Below, piece after piece: positions 55,549 through 64,000 of a stretch of 64,000 bases of DNA (position 1 is its first letter; every line of letters starts with the position of its first letter). Location: NCBI GenBank assembly GCA_963768945.1, contig CAVYJW010000003.1, forward strand, positions 1,860,001 through 1,924,000, read 5' to 3'. The DNA is from RYN-230 sp963768945 (GTDB lineage: Bacteria > Actinomycetota > Actinomycetes > Streptosporangiales > Streptosporangiaceae). Made by a program: the position numbers and the translations under genes. The notes under the pieces were generated by a model. It did no database searches. It had not been told where the DNA came from and saw only the letters and a program-made list of their open reading frames with translations.

Positions 55549-56414
55549 TCGCGCCCCAGATCCCGGTGCACGACCTGGACGGCCGGGCCTTTGGCGCTCA
55601 GCTGGCCGGCGATCTCCTCGGCGACCGCCACGCTGCGGTGCTTGCCTCCCGTGCAGCCGATCGCCAGCGTGACGAACCGCTTGCCCTCCCGCTCATAGCC
55701 CGCCAGCACCACCCCCAGCGCGGCCAGGTAAGAGTCCAGGAATTCCGCGGCCCCGGGACGGCTGAGCACGTAGTCCCGGACCGGCTCGTCCTTCCCGGTC
55801 AGCGCGGCCAGGTCGGGGACCCACCGCGGGTTGGGCAGGAACCGGCAGTCGGCCACGATGTCGGCGTCAACCGGCAGCCCGTACTTGTAGCCGAACGACA
55901 CCACGTTCACCCGCAGCGTGGCCGGCGCGTCGGCGCTGAACGCGTCGTGCATCCGGGCCCGCAGCTCGTGCACGTTCAGTGACGAGGTGTCGATGACGAG
56001 GTCGGCTTCCTCCCGGACGCCGCGGAGCAGTTCCCGCTCCGCGGCGATGCCCTCCACCACCCGGCCGTCCTCCTGCAGCGGGTGCGGGCGGCGGACGCTC
56101 TCGAACCGGCGGACCAGGGTGTCGTCGCTGGCCTCCAGGAACACGACCCGCGGCCGGCCGCCCCGGGCGGCGAGCTCGCCGATGGCCGTCTGCAGGTCGG
56201 TGGTGAACGCCCGGCTGCGCACGTCCATCACCGCGGCGATCCTCGGCACCGCGCCCATGGCCCGGCGGGCCAGCTCGATCATGGTCGGGAGGAGGCCGGG
56301 CGGCAGGTTGTCGGCCACGAACCAGTCCAGGTCCTCCAGGGACTTGGCCGCCGTGCTCCGTCCTGCGCCGGACATCCCGGTAATGATCACGATGTCCGGG
56401 CCTGACTCACCCAT
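55545..56414 (-). CDS. rapZ: RapZ-family nucleotide-binding protein
   Basis: 289 aa. Walker A IVIITGMSGAGRSTAAKSLE opens the P-loop domain; the C-terminal domain has VNVVSFGYKYGLPVDADIVA, DCRFLPNPRWVPDLAALTG and TLAIGCTGGKHRSVAVAEEI. E. coli RapZ is an RNA-binding adaptor sensing glucosamine 6-phosphate; the actinobacterial role is not settled. ATG at 56414 gives an 8-bp overlap with uvrC; ATG at 56444 would add 10 residues. Part of the conserved uvrC-rapZ-yvcK-whiA block. Confidence 0.94.
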   Translation of the reverse strand: MGESGPDIVIITGMSGAGRSTAAKSLEDLDWFVADNLPPGLLPTMIELARRAMGAVPRIAAVMDVRSRAFTTDLQTAIGELAARGGRPRVVFLEASDDTLVRRFESVRRPHPLQEDGRVVEGIAAERELLRGVREEADLVIDTSSLNVHELRARMHDAFSADAPATLRVNVVSFGYKYGLPVDADIVADCRFLPNPRWVPDLAALTGKDEPVRDYVLSRPGAAEFLDSYLAALGVVLAGYEREGKRFVTLAIGCTGGKHRSVAVAEEIAGQLSAKGPAVQVVHRDLGRE

Positions 56415-58501
56415 CGCCGTTGCGCCCCCCGATATCACTGCCATTGTGCGAGCTGTTCCCCTGCTGGTCTGCCGGTGGCTGTCCCGCGGGCGGCTCCGGC
56501 CCCCCGTCCGCGGGCGGCTCCGGCCGCAAGGCGGCCAGCACCGCGCTCGCGACCCGCGGGCCGATGCCGGGAAGCCCGGCGATCTCGGGCTCGGTGGCGC
56601 TGGCGAGCCTGCGCACGGAGCCGAAGTGCCGTAGCAGCGTAGCCCGCCGCGCCGGGCCTAGTCCCGGGACCGAGTCAAGCTCACTCACCGCGAGCGCCTT
56701 TGCGCGTTTTGCCCGGTGGTACGTGATGGCGAAGCGGTGCGCCTCGTCACGGACGCGCTGCAGCAGGTACAGGCCCTCGCTGCTGCGGGGCAGGATCACC
56801 GGGGAGTCGTCGCCGGGCAGCCAGACCTCCTCCAGCCGCTTGGCCAGGCCGCAGGCGGCGACGTCCTCGATGCCGAGCTCGTCGAGCGCCCGCGCCGCGG
56901 CGGCGACCTGGGCCGGCCCGCCGTCGATCACGACCAGGTTGGGCGGGTAGGCGAACTTGCGCTGCCGCGCCGCCTCGGCGGAGACCTCCGGGTCGCCGAG
57001 CTGGTCGAGCTCGCCGGTGGCCTCCCGCTCGTCCAGGTAACGGCGGAACCGGCGCAAGATCACCTCGTGGATCGCGGCGACATCGTCGGTCCCGTCGAGG
57101 CCCCGGATGCTGAACCGCCGGTACTCCGACTTGCGGGCCAGGCCGTCCTCGAACACCACCATGGAGGCGACCACGTGCGTGCCCTGCAGGTTGGATACGT
57201 CGTAGCACTCGATGCGCAGCGGGGCCTCGTCCAGGCCCAGGGCCTCCTGGATCTCGTGCAGGGCGCGGCTGCGGGTGGTCAGGTCGCTGGCCCGCCGGGT
57301 CTTGTGCAGGGCCAGCGACTCGGCGGCGTTGCGGGCCACGGTCTCCAGCAGCGCCTTCTTGTGCCCCCGGAGGGGCACCCGGAGCCTGACCGGGCCGCCG
57401 CGGCGGCCCGCCAGCCACTCTTCCACGGCCCCCGCCTCCGGTGGCAGCTCCGGGACCAGCACCTCGCGCGGGATGGCGCCGGACCGGCCGGCCGGGCGGG
57501 ACGTTCCCTTCCCGCCCATCGTCCCGTCCGGCACCAGCGTGCCCGGCGCCGGGCCGGCCACCGCGTCGTCGCTGTAGACCTGGCCCAGGAACTGCTCGAC
57601 CAGCTCTCCCGCGCTCACGTCCTCGACCTTGTCCACCACCCAGCCCCGCTGACCGCGGACCCGGCCGTTCCGGACGTAGAAGACCTGGACCGCCGCCTCC
57701 AGCTGGTCTTCGGCGAGCGCGATGACGTCGCAGTCGGTACCGTCGCCCAGGACCACGGTCTGCTTTTCGAGCGCGCGCTGCAGCGCCTTGATGTCGTCAC
57801 GCAGCCGCGCGGCGCGCTCGAACTCCTCGGCCCGGGCGGCCTCGCGCATCTCGGCTTCCAGGCGGCGGATGAACCGGTCGGTCTCGGCCGGCCATGAAGT
57901 CGCAGAACTCCTCCGCGAGCAGCCGGTGCTCGGCCTCGCTGACCCGGCCCACGCAGGGGGCCGAGCACTTGCCGATGTAGCCGAGCAGGCAGGGCCGCCC
58001 GATCTGGCCGGCCCGCTTGAACACCCCGGCCGAGCAGGTGCGGACCGGGAACACCCGCAGCAGCGTGTCGACCGTCTCGCGGATCGCCCACGCGTGCGAA
58101 TAGGGCCCGAAATAACGAACCCCGCGCCGCTTGGCGCCCCGCATGACCATGACCCGCGGGAAGTCCTCACCCATGGTGACGGCCAGGTAGGGATAGCTCT
58201 TGTCGTCGCGGTACCGGACGTTGAACCGGGGGTCGAACTCCTTGATCCAGGAGTACTCCAGCTGGAGTGCCTCGACCTCGGTGGCCACCACCGTCCAGTC
58301 AACCTTGGCGGCGGTGCGCACCATGGTCTGGGTCCGGGGGTGCAGGCTGGCAAAATCCGCGAAATAGGAATTCAGCCGCTGCCGGAGATTCTTCGCCTTT
58401 CCGACGTAGATGACGCGGCCGTGCGCATCCCGGAACCGGTACACGCCGGGCGACTCTGGGATGGACCCCGGTGCTGGCCGGTAGGACTGCGGATCTGCCA
58501 C
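56407..58501 (-). CDS. uvrC: UvrC excinuclease subunit (frameshifted)
   Basis: The nuclease of the UvrABC repair complex. The GIY-YIG domain (SPGVYRFRDAHGRVIYVGKA) and the Cys-rich region (CLLGYIGKCSAPCVGRVS) are in the frame starting GTG 58501. Near 57890, after EEFCDFMAG, the frame shifts; the UVR motif (EMREAARAEEFERAARLRDD), the RNase H-like nuclease domain (RIECYDVSNLQGTHVVASMV, VVIDGGPAQVAAAARALDEL) and the HhH repeats (SVPGLGPARRATLLRHFGSV) follow in the second frame to 56407. All domains are otherwise intact, about 700 codons in total, so a single sequence error is the likeliest explanation. Both parts are highly conserved. Confidence 0.92.
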
Positions 58502-58510
58502 CCAGTAACT

Positions 58511-59542
58511 CTATGCGTGGTCGCTGACGGCTGAGCGTGCGGCGAGTGCGGCTCCCCGCGCACCAGCCCGGTCCAGGTCGGGGACCAGCGCGAAATCGAC
58601 CAGCTTGGCCTGCTCGGCCCGGAGCGTGGTGTGGTCGCGGATCCGCCCGAGGAACCATTCCGCGAACGCGGGATCGGCCTCGACCACGCCCCCGCCCACG
58701 AAATAGGTGCCCGGATCGGTGAACATGGCCGCGATGGAGAAGACGCGGCCGAGCGCCATGGCCTGCTGCTCGAATATCTTCAGGGCCAGCGGGTCGCCCG
58801 CCTCACCGTAGCCCCGGACCAGCTTGGCCGCCCGGGACAGCGGCTGGACGTCAGCCAGCCCGTGCCCCGGGTAGCGGGTCAGCCAGTAAGGCAGCAGGTT
58901 TAGCTCGATCCCGCTCAGCGACGCGAAGCTCTCCACGTCGCCGCGAAGCCCGCAGTTGCAGGCCGGCACCGGCTGGCCCTCGACGAGCAGCCCCTCCAGC
59001 GGGATCTGCACGTGGCCGAGCTCACCCGCCATCCCGGCCACCCCGCTCACCACCTGGCCCGCCTCGACCAGGCCGCCGCCCAGCCCGGTGCCGACGATGA
59101 CCGACACCGACGAGTGGCGCGGCGCGTCGTCGCCGAACCGCGCGTAGTGCGCGTACAGCGTGGCCGCGTTGCCGTCGTTGATGTACACGACGGGCAGGCC
59201 CAGCCGCTCCTCCAGGGCGGCGCGGATGTTGAAGCCGCCCCAGCCCTGATGGCGGAAGTTGGTGGCGCCCTTGGAGGACAGGACGCCGTGCGCGCTGGCC
59301 AGCCCGGGGGTGTCCAGTCCGACCGCGGCCACCGCCGCCCGGTCCACCCCGGTGACGTCCAGCACCTGCGCGAACGAGGCGGCCAGCGACTCGATAGCCA
59401 CGTCCGGCCCCTCGCGGACCCGGCTCGGCCGCTCGAGCATGTGCTCGATCAGGAACCGCCCTGACGGATCCAGCACCGTGGCGTTGTTCATGGTGCCGCC
59501 GTTGTCCACGCCGACGATGAACGAATGGGACGAGGTTGCCAT
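58511..59542 (-). CDS. ROK-family sugar kinase
   Basis: 343 aa, no HTH, so an enzyme rather than a repressor. ATP and sugar motifs: FIVGVDNGGTMNNATVLDPS, VVYINDGNAATLYAHYARFG, VGTGLGGGLVEAGQVVSGVA and GELGHVQIPLEGL (zinc-ligand His). The zinc cluster is CNCGLRGDVESFAS: the usual CxCGx2GC has Asp for the third Cys, so zinc binding may differ. The sugar (glucose or a related hexose) is not certain. It lies 10 bp from uvrC, co-directional. Confidence 0.88.
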   Translation of the reverse strand: MATSSHSFIVGVDNGGTMNNATVLDPSGRFLIEHMLERPSRVREGPDVAIESLAASFAQVLDVTGVDRAAVAAVGLDTPGLASAHGVLSSKGATNFRHQGWGGFNIRAALEERLGLPVVYINDGNAATLYAHYARFGDDAPRHSSVSVIVGTGLGGGLVEAGQVVSGVAGMAGELGHVQIPLEGLLVEGQPVPACNCGLRGDVESFASLSGIELNLLPYWLTRYPGHGLADVQPLSRAAKLVRGYGEAGDPLALKIFEQQAMALGRVFSIAAMFTDPGTYFVGGGVVEADPAFAEWFLGRIRDHTTLRAEQAKLVDFALVPDLDRAGARGAALAARSAVSDHA

Positions 59543-59642
59543 CTGACCCTTTCCTGCCAGTGTCCTGGCCGCAGCGTAACGCCTGCGGCGCTGGGGCTAT
59601 AGACACCGGCGGCATCCCCCGGGCGTCCCCGGTCCCGCCGCC

Positions 59643-62540
59643 CTATTCCGCGAACGCCTCGGCCGGCGGGCAGGCGCAGACCAGGTTGCGGTCGCCGTAA
59701 GCCTGGTCGATGCGGCGCACCGGGGGCCAGTACTTGGCCCGCCGGTCGCCGGGCAGCGGGTACGCCGCCCCGGCCCGCTCGTACGGGTGCTTCCAGTCGG
59801 CCTGGAGCAGCATGGACGCGGTGTGCGGGGCGTTCCGCAGCGGGTTGTCCTCGCGGTCGTACTCGCCGGACCCGACCATCCCGATCTCCCGCCGGATCGC
59901 GATCATGGCGTCGCAGAAGCGGTCCAGCTCGGCCAGGTCCTCGCTTTCGGTGGGCTCCACCATGAGCGTGCCTGCTACCGGGAACGACATGGTCGGCGCG
60001 TGGAATCCGTAGTCGATCAGGCGCTTGGCCACGTCCTCGACGGTCACCCCGGTCTCCCGGGTGAGGGGCCGCAGGTCCAGGATGCACTCGTGTGCGACGA
60101 GGCCACCGCGCCCGGTGTACAGCACCGGGTAGTGCGGGCCCAGCCGGGCGGCCACGTAGTTGGCGGTCAGGACAGCCACCTCGGTGGCCCGGCGCAGCCC
60201 GTCCGGTCCCATCATCCGGATGTAGGCCCAGGAGATCGGCAGGATCCCCGCCGACCCGTACGGCGCCGCCGCGACCGGGCTTGTTCCCCTGCCCGGGAGA
60301 AACCGCGCGAGGTGGGCACGGGCCGCCACCGGGCCGACGCCGGGGCCACCGCCGCCGTGCGGGATGCAGAACGTCTTATGCAGGTTCAGGTGCGAGACGT
60401 CCGCGCCGAACCACCCCGGCCGGGCCAGGCCGACCAGGGCGTTCAGGTTCGCGCCGTCCACGTAGACCTGGCCGCCCGCCGCGTGGACCGCCTCGCAGAC
60501 CTGCGTCACGGTCTCCTCGAACACCCCATTGGTGGACGGGTAGGTCAGCATGATCGCGGCGATCTGCCCACCCCGGGACTCGAGCTTCGCGTGCAGGTCA
60601 CCGAGGTCGATCGCCCCGTCGGGGCCGCACTTGACCACCACCACGCGCAGGCCCGCGAGCACCGCGCTGGCCGCGTTGGTCCCGTGCGCCGACTGGGGGA
60701 TCAGGCAGATGTCACGGCCGGTGTCGCCGCGGGAGGTGTGGTAGCCCCGGATGGCCAGCAGGCCCGCCAGTTCCCCCTGCGACCCGGCATTGGGCTGCAT
60801 GGACACCGCGTCGTACCCGGTGATCTCGGCCAGCCAGCGTTCCAGGTCGCCGATCAGCTCGGCGTACCCGGCGGCCTGGCCGGGCGGCGCGAAGGGGTGC
60901 AGGTCGGCGAACTCTGGCCAGGTCACCGCCTCCATCTCGGCGGCCGCGTTCAGCTTCATCGTGCAGGAGCCGAGCGGGATCATCGAGCGGTCCAGCGCGA
61001 TGTCGAAGTCGGCGAGGCGGCGGAGGTAGCGCAGCATGGCTGTCTCGCTCCGGTGCTCGTGGAAGACCGGGTGGGCGAGGTACCCCGAGCTGCGGACCAG
61101 GCCCGCGGGGAGCACCGGGCCGGACTCGGCGAGACGGCCCGGGACCGTGGCCCCGTCCTGGCCGGCAGCCACCAGCGTGGCCACCTCCAGCAGCTCGGCG
61201 TCGGTGGTGGTCTCGTCGCAGGCGATGGCGAGCGTGTCGGCGTCGGCCAGCAGCAGGTTGTAGCCGGCCTCCCGGGCCCGGTCAACCGCTGCCGCGGCCC
61301 CGCCGGGCAGGCGGACCCGGATGGTGTCGAAGAACCCGTCCGCCGGCGCGGCCAGGCCGATTTCCCGCAGCGTGGCGGCCAGCCGGGCCGCGCGGCCGTG
61401 CACGCCGGCCGCGATCGAGGCCAGCCCGGCGGGGCCGTGGTACACCGCGTACATCGCGGCCATCACGGCCAGCAGGACCTGGGCGGTGCAGATGTTACTG
61501 GTCGCCTTCTCCCGGCGGATGTGCTGCTCGCGGGCCTGCAGCGCGAGCCGGTAGGCCGGCCGGCCGTCCGCGTCCAGGGAGACGCCCACCAGCCGGCCGG
61601 GCAGCTGCCGGCGCAGGTCATCACGGGTCGAGATGTATGCCGCGTGCGGGCCGCCGTAGCCCATCGGCACGCCGAAGCGCTGGGTGCTGCCGATCGCGAT
61701 GTCGGCGCCCAGCTCGCCGGGCGGCGTCAGCAGGGTCAGGGCCAGCAGGTCGGCGGCGACCGCGGCGACCGCGCCCCGGCCATGCGCGGCGTCGATGGCC
61801 GGGCGCAGGTCCCGGATCTCCCCGCTCGCTCCCGGGTATTGCAGCAGGATCCCGAACAGCTCACCCTCGGGCTGGGCCGCGATCAGCTCCGGGGTGACCG
61901 GGGCGACCACGAGCTCGATGCCGAGCGGGTCGGCCCGGGTGGCCAGCACAGCCAGGGTCTGCGGCAGGCAGTCCGCGTCGGCCAGGAAGATGCGGCCGCG
62001 CCGGGCCGCCCGCCGGGCCAGCGTCACGGCTTCCGCGGCCGCGGTCGCCTCGTCCAGCAGGGAGGCCCCCGCCACCGGCAGCGCGGTCAGGTCCTCGATG
62101 AGGGTCTGGAAGGTGAGCAGGGCTTCCAGCCGGCCCTGCGAGATCTCCGGCTGGTAGGGGGTGTAGGCGGTGTACCAGGCCGGGTTCTCCAGCACGTTGC
62201 GGCGGATCACCGCCGGGGTGTGCGTGCCGTAGTAACCCAGCCCGATCATGGACCGGGCAACGGTGTTGCGGCCGGCCAGACGGCGCAGTTCGGCGAGCGC
62301 CTCCGCCTCAGACAGCGCGGGCGGCAGGCCCAGCGGCCTGGAGTCGCCGATCCCCGGGGGCAGGGCCGCCTGGGTCAGCTCGTGGAGGGTGGCGTGGCCG
62401 GTCGCCGCGAGCATCCGCTCCTGATCGGCGGCGGACGGCCCGATGTGGCGTGATTCAAAAGCCAGCGACCCGGACTGCCGTGCCCCGGACTGCCGTGCCT
62501 CAGACTGCGGTGCGTCAGACTGCGGTGCCTCAAACGTCAT
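59643..62540 (-). CDS. gcvP: Glycine dehydrogenase (decarboxylating), P-protein
   Basis: 965 aa, single-chain P-protein of the glycine cleavage system. The PLP lysine is in VSHLNLHKTFCIPHGGGGPG; other blocks are SMIGLGYYGTHTPAVIRRNV, IGSTQRFGVPMGYGGPHAAY, MIPLGSCTMKLNAAAEM and SQGELAGLLAIRGYH. Start ATG at 62540 was chosen because the homologous N-terminus (FESRHIGPSAADQERML) follows it and a glycine riboswitch lies upstream. Residues 5-25 are four copies of an A-P/R-Q-S-x unit from a 15-bp tandem repeat. gcvT and gcvH are not in the window. Confidence 0.97.
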   Translation of the reverse strand: MTFEAPQSDAPQSEARQSGARQSGSLAFESRHIGPSAADQERMLAATGHATLHELTQAALPPGIGDSRPLGLPPALSEAEALAELRRLAGRNTVARSMIGLGYYGTHTPAVIRRNVLENPAWYTAYTPYQPEISQGRLEALLTFQTLIEDLTALPVAGASLLDEATAAAEAVTLARRAARRGRIFLADADCLPQTLAVLATRADPLGIELVVAPVTPELIAAQPEGELFGILLQYPGASGEIRDLRPAIDAAHGRGAVAAVAADLLALTLLTPPGELGADIAIGSTQRFGVPMGYGGPHAAYISTRDDLRRQLPGRLVGVSLDADGRPAYRLALQAREQHIRREKATSNICTAQVLLAVMAAMYAVYHGPAGLASIAAGVHGRAARLAATLREIGLAAPADGFFDTIRVRLPGGAAAAVDRAREAGYNLLLADADTLAIACDETTTDAELLEVATLVAAGQDGATVPGRLAESGPVLPAGLVRSSGYLAHPVFHEHRSETAMLRYLRRLADFDIALDRSMIPLGSCTMKLNAAAEMEAVTWPEFADLHPFAPPGQAAGYAELIGDLERWLAEITGYDAVSMQPNAGSQGELAGLLAIRGYHTSRGDTGRDICLIPQSAHGTNAASAVLAGLRVVVVKCGPDGAIDLGDLHAKLESRGGQIAAIMLTYPSTNGVFEETVTQVCEAVHAAGGQVYVDGANLNALVGLARPGWFGADVSHLNLHKTFCIPHGGGGPGVGPVAARAHLARFLPGRGTSPVAAAPYGSAGILPISWAYIRMMGPDGLRRATEVAVLTANYVAARLGPHYPVLYTGRGGLVAHECILDLRPLTRETGVTVEDVAKRLIDYGFHAPTMSFPVAGTLMVEPTESEDLAELDRFCDAMIAIRREIGMVGSGEYDREDNPLRNAPHTASMLLQADWKHPYERAGAAYPLPGDRRAKYWPPVRRIDQAYGDRNLVCACPPAEAFAE
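62471..62530. repeat. 15-bp tandem repeat inside the gcvP 5' end
   Basis: Four copies (CGGACTGCCGTGCCC, CGGACTGCCGTGCCT, CAGACTGCGGTGCGT, CAGACTGCGGTGCCT on the plus strand) encode the A-P/R-Q-S-x repeats of the GcvP N-terminus. Confidence 0.85.
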
Positions 62541-62660
62541 GGGAGCCTCCAGAGGGAGCCGCCAGGCACGCCCGTGCCTGCCTGGTCCTCCCCCTCTGTC
62601 GCGGCCCGCACGGGGGCGGCACGCCGTGAGCGGGCGCGGCAGGCCGCTGTGCGCGTGAAC

Positions 62661-62760
62661 TCCAGAGATGCCTGTCCCGTCCGGTCCTGGGTGCCTGAGA
62701 GGTTCCGGGGAGGTTGCCCCTTCGGCGCCCCGCGCTGGCTGCGCGGAGTCTCTCCCGGAC
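62661..62760 (-). ncRNA. Glycine riboswitch aptamer upstream of gcvP
   Basis: On the minus strand the aptamer consensus is visible in order: GGGAGAGAC, a variable stem (CGCGCAGCCAGCGCG), CGCCGAAGGGGCAA, CCTCTCAGGCA, GGACGGGACAG and CATCTCTGGA. These are the core elements of a glycine-binding aptamer. Only one aptamer is evident rather than a tandem pair. It ends 121 bp before the gcvP ATG. Known glycine riboswitches switch gcv genes on when glycine is high; that role is expected here. Confidence 0.93.
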
Positions 62761-62895
62761 GGTGTGGTCAGCAGTATCGAGCTTACCCGAGCCGGCGCTG
62801 CGGCACTGCGGTCCGCGGCCACGGCCCGCAGACCCGCCTATCCACCTACCGCCCGCGCGTGTGCGGAGAAGCCAGGCCAGCCAAGGTCAGGCGCG
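62761..62895 (-). promoter_or_regulatory. Promoter region of the gcvP riboswitch transcript
   Basis: This 135-bp stretch separates the riboswitch from the MerR-type gene. A GATACT hexamer (minus strand, about 62774-62779) is a possible -10 box about 15 bp before the aptamer. No clear -35 is seen and no gene is present. Confidence 0.35.
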
Positions 62896-63513
62896 TCAGC
62901 CGGTCCGGCGGGCCCGCCGCCGGGCCAGCTCGTCGGCGCGCGTACTGCTTCCGGCGGCCTCCGCCGTGCCGTCCGCAGCCTCGTCAGCCTGCTCAGCCGG
63001 CAGTTCCGCCAGGGTCCCATCGACCTCCTGCCAGATGCGGCCGAGCGCGATGCCGAACACGCCCTGGCCACCCTGCAGCAGGTCCACGACCTCGTCGGAG
63101 GAGGTGCACTCGTAGACGGAGACCCCGTCGCTCATCAGCGTGACCTTGGCCAGGTCGTCGGTGCCCCGGCTGTGCAGGTGGGCCACGGCGGTGCGGATCT
63201 GCTGCAGCGAGATGCCGGTGTCCAGCAGCCGCTTGACCACCTTGAGCACGAGGATGTCGCGGAAGCTGTACAGCCGCGCCGATCCGGATCCCTGGGCGGG
63301 CCGGACGCTGGGCTCGACCAGGCCTGTCCGGGCCCAGTAGTCAAGCTGGCGGTAGGTGATCCCGGCGGCTGAGCACGCGGTGGGACCGCGGTAGCCGATT
63401 CCTTCCGGCCGGGTGGCGACATCGTCGCCGAACAGCAGTCCCTGCTCCCCAGCCTGCCGGACCGCCGCACCGCGGACTCCGGGTGAATCGCTGTTACCTT
63501 TGGTTACCGCCAC
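62896..63513 (-). CDS. MerR-family regulator (McdR/Rv1830-like)
   Basis: 205 aa. MerR HTH: IGYRGPTACSAAGITYRQLD then YWARTGLVEPS, followed by ARLYSFRDILVLKVVKRLLD and the dimerisation helix; the C-terminal part has LMSDGVSVYECTSSDEVVDL. Together with its neighbours (gcvP on one side, a bifunctional-nuclease-family gene on the other), this matches Rv1830 (McdR, cell-division related) in Mycobacterium. Start GTG at 63513 has GGAGG 5-6 nt upstream; the frame is open to 63624 without similarity. No metal-binding cysteines of classic MerR are seen. Confidence 0.9.
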   Translation of the reverse strand: MAVTKGNSDSPGVRGAAVRQAGEQGLLFGDDVATRPEGIGYRGPTACSAAGITYRQLDYWARTGLVEPSVRPAQGSGSARLYSFRDILVLKVVKRLLDTGISLQQIRTAVAHLHSRGTDDLAKVTLMSDGVSVYECTSSDEVVDLLQGGQGVFGIALGRIWQEVDGTLAELPAEQADEAADGTAEAAGSSTRADELARRRARRTG

Positions 63514-63654
63514 GCCTGCCTCCACCCGGGAGCTCGCCACCCTGGGTACTCGTCTCGCACGGTAGGCCGCCAGCGGCGGGTGCGTCAACGATCGCCGGCG
63601 GCGCGTCGCCGCCGAGCTCTCCACCCAGCCTACGGCCAGGGGCGCCCCGGGTTG

Positions 63655-64000
63655 TCATGTCGCGCGGCCGAAGTCCTCCGGGGTGATGGTGTCGAGGAAC
63701 TCGCGGAACTTCTCAACCTCGTCTTCCTGCTCGTCCGGGATGGCCACGCCCGCCTCGTCGAGGACTTCCTCGCTGGCGTAGATGGCCGCGCCGGTGCGCA
63801 GCGCGAGGGCAATGGAATCCGACGGCCGGGCGCTGACTTCCTTCCCGTTCGAGAAGATCAGGTCCGCGAAGAAGATCCCGTCCCGCAGCGCCGTGATGTT
63901 CACGGTCTGTAGCTGGACTTCGAGCGCCTCCAGCACGTCCCGGAACAGGTCGTGGGTGAGCGGGCGCGCGGGGACCATGCCCTGCTGGGCGAAAGCGATC
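63655..64000 (-). CDS. Bifunctional nuclease (BFN/DUF151) family protein, partial
   Basis: The C-terminal 114 codons are present; the start lies beyond the right edge (the frame is open to 64000: IAFAQQGMVPARPLTHDLFR). Family blocks: FADLIFSNGKEVSARPSDSI, ALALRTGAAIYASEEVLDEA and an acidic C-terminus (DEQEDEVEKFREFLDTITPE). The neighbour order matches mycobacterial Rv1829. A DNase/RNase role is described for plant relatives but not established in bacteria. Confidence 0.92.
   Translation of the reverse strand, partial: IAFAQQGMVPARPLTHDLFRDVLEALEVQLQTVNITALRDGIFFADLIFSNGKEVSARPSDSIALALRTGAAIYASEEVLDEAGVAIPDEQEDEVEKFREFLDTITPEDFGRAT

Overview
This 64-kb window is chromosomal DNA from a high-GC actinobacterium. 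The evidence is GC-rich codon use, WhiB, WhiA, Lsr2, RbpA and OpcA, a SufR-SufB-SufD order, the actinobacterial tkt-tal-zwf-opcA-pgl and uvrC-rapZ-yvcK-whiA-gap-pgk-tpi-secG orders, and many GTG starts with ATGA/GTGA gene overlaps. A member of the Streptosporangiales/Streptomyces-like filamentous actinomycetes is plausible, but no rRNA or species marker is present. No phage, insertion sequence, CRISPR array or tRNA was seen.

Layout. 1-3.2 kb: iron-sulfur assembly operon sufR-sufB-sufD (minus strand, sufD cut by the window edge). 3.5-4.8 kb: a secreted repeat-bearing protein and a class F-type sortase. 4.8-7.4 kb: a DUF1479 dioxygenase-like enzyme divergent from a ROK regulator. 7.4-14.5 kb: a GntR/FadR regulator divergent from permease, glutamine-synthetase-like ligase, aldehyde dehydrogenase, SDR dehydrogenase and class I amidotransferase genes, which fit gamma-glutamylated amine (probably amino-alcohol) catabolism. 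14.7-20 kb: ABC exporter, EamA transporter, heme A synthase and PrsW-like protease. 20-27 kb: transketolase, transaldolase and the oxidative pentose-phosphate genes. 27-34 kb: DUF1707 protein, RCK-domain membrane protein, acetate transporter, MscS channel, Lsr2, a long disordered protein, WhiB and a new 51-aa Cys-rich protein. 34.2-38 kb: sulfate assimilation (leader peptide, sirA, 53-aa zinc ribbon, cysH, chelatase-like gene). 38-45.7 kb: AidB-type acyl-CoA dehydrogenase, glgX, RibD-like reductase, LigC-type ligase and glutamate decarboxylase. 45.7-49.1 kb: two nearly identical tandem GT-C membrane glycosyltransferase genes. 49.5-58.5 kb: rbpA, secG, tpiA, pgk, gap, whiA, yvcK, rapZ and uvrC (all minus). 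58.5-64 kb: ROK sugar kinase, glycine decarboxylase gcvP behind a glycine riboswitch, an McdR-like MerR regulator and a bifunctional-nuclease-family gene cut by the right edge.

The most noteworthy items are the tandem GT-C pair, whose differences are confined to three short patches within an otherwise almost identical 1475-bp block; a cysteine-type leader peptide in front of sirA; two Cys-rich mini-proteins; a 12-bp AT-rich motif shared by the upstream regions of lsr2 and both GT-C genes; and several well-placed perfect inverted repeats. At least eight apparent indels break otherwise conserved genes (sufD, ABC permease, ctaA twice, prsW, tkt twice, uvrC). Because several of these genes are essential, sequence error is the likeliest cause.
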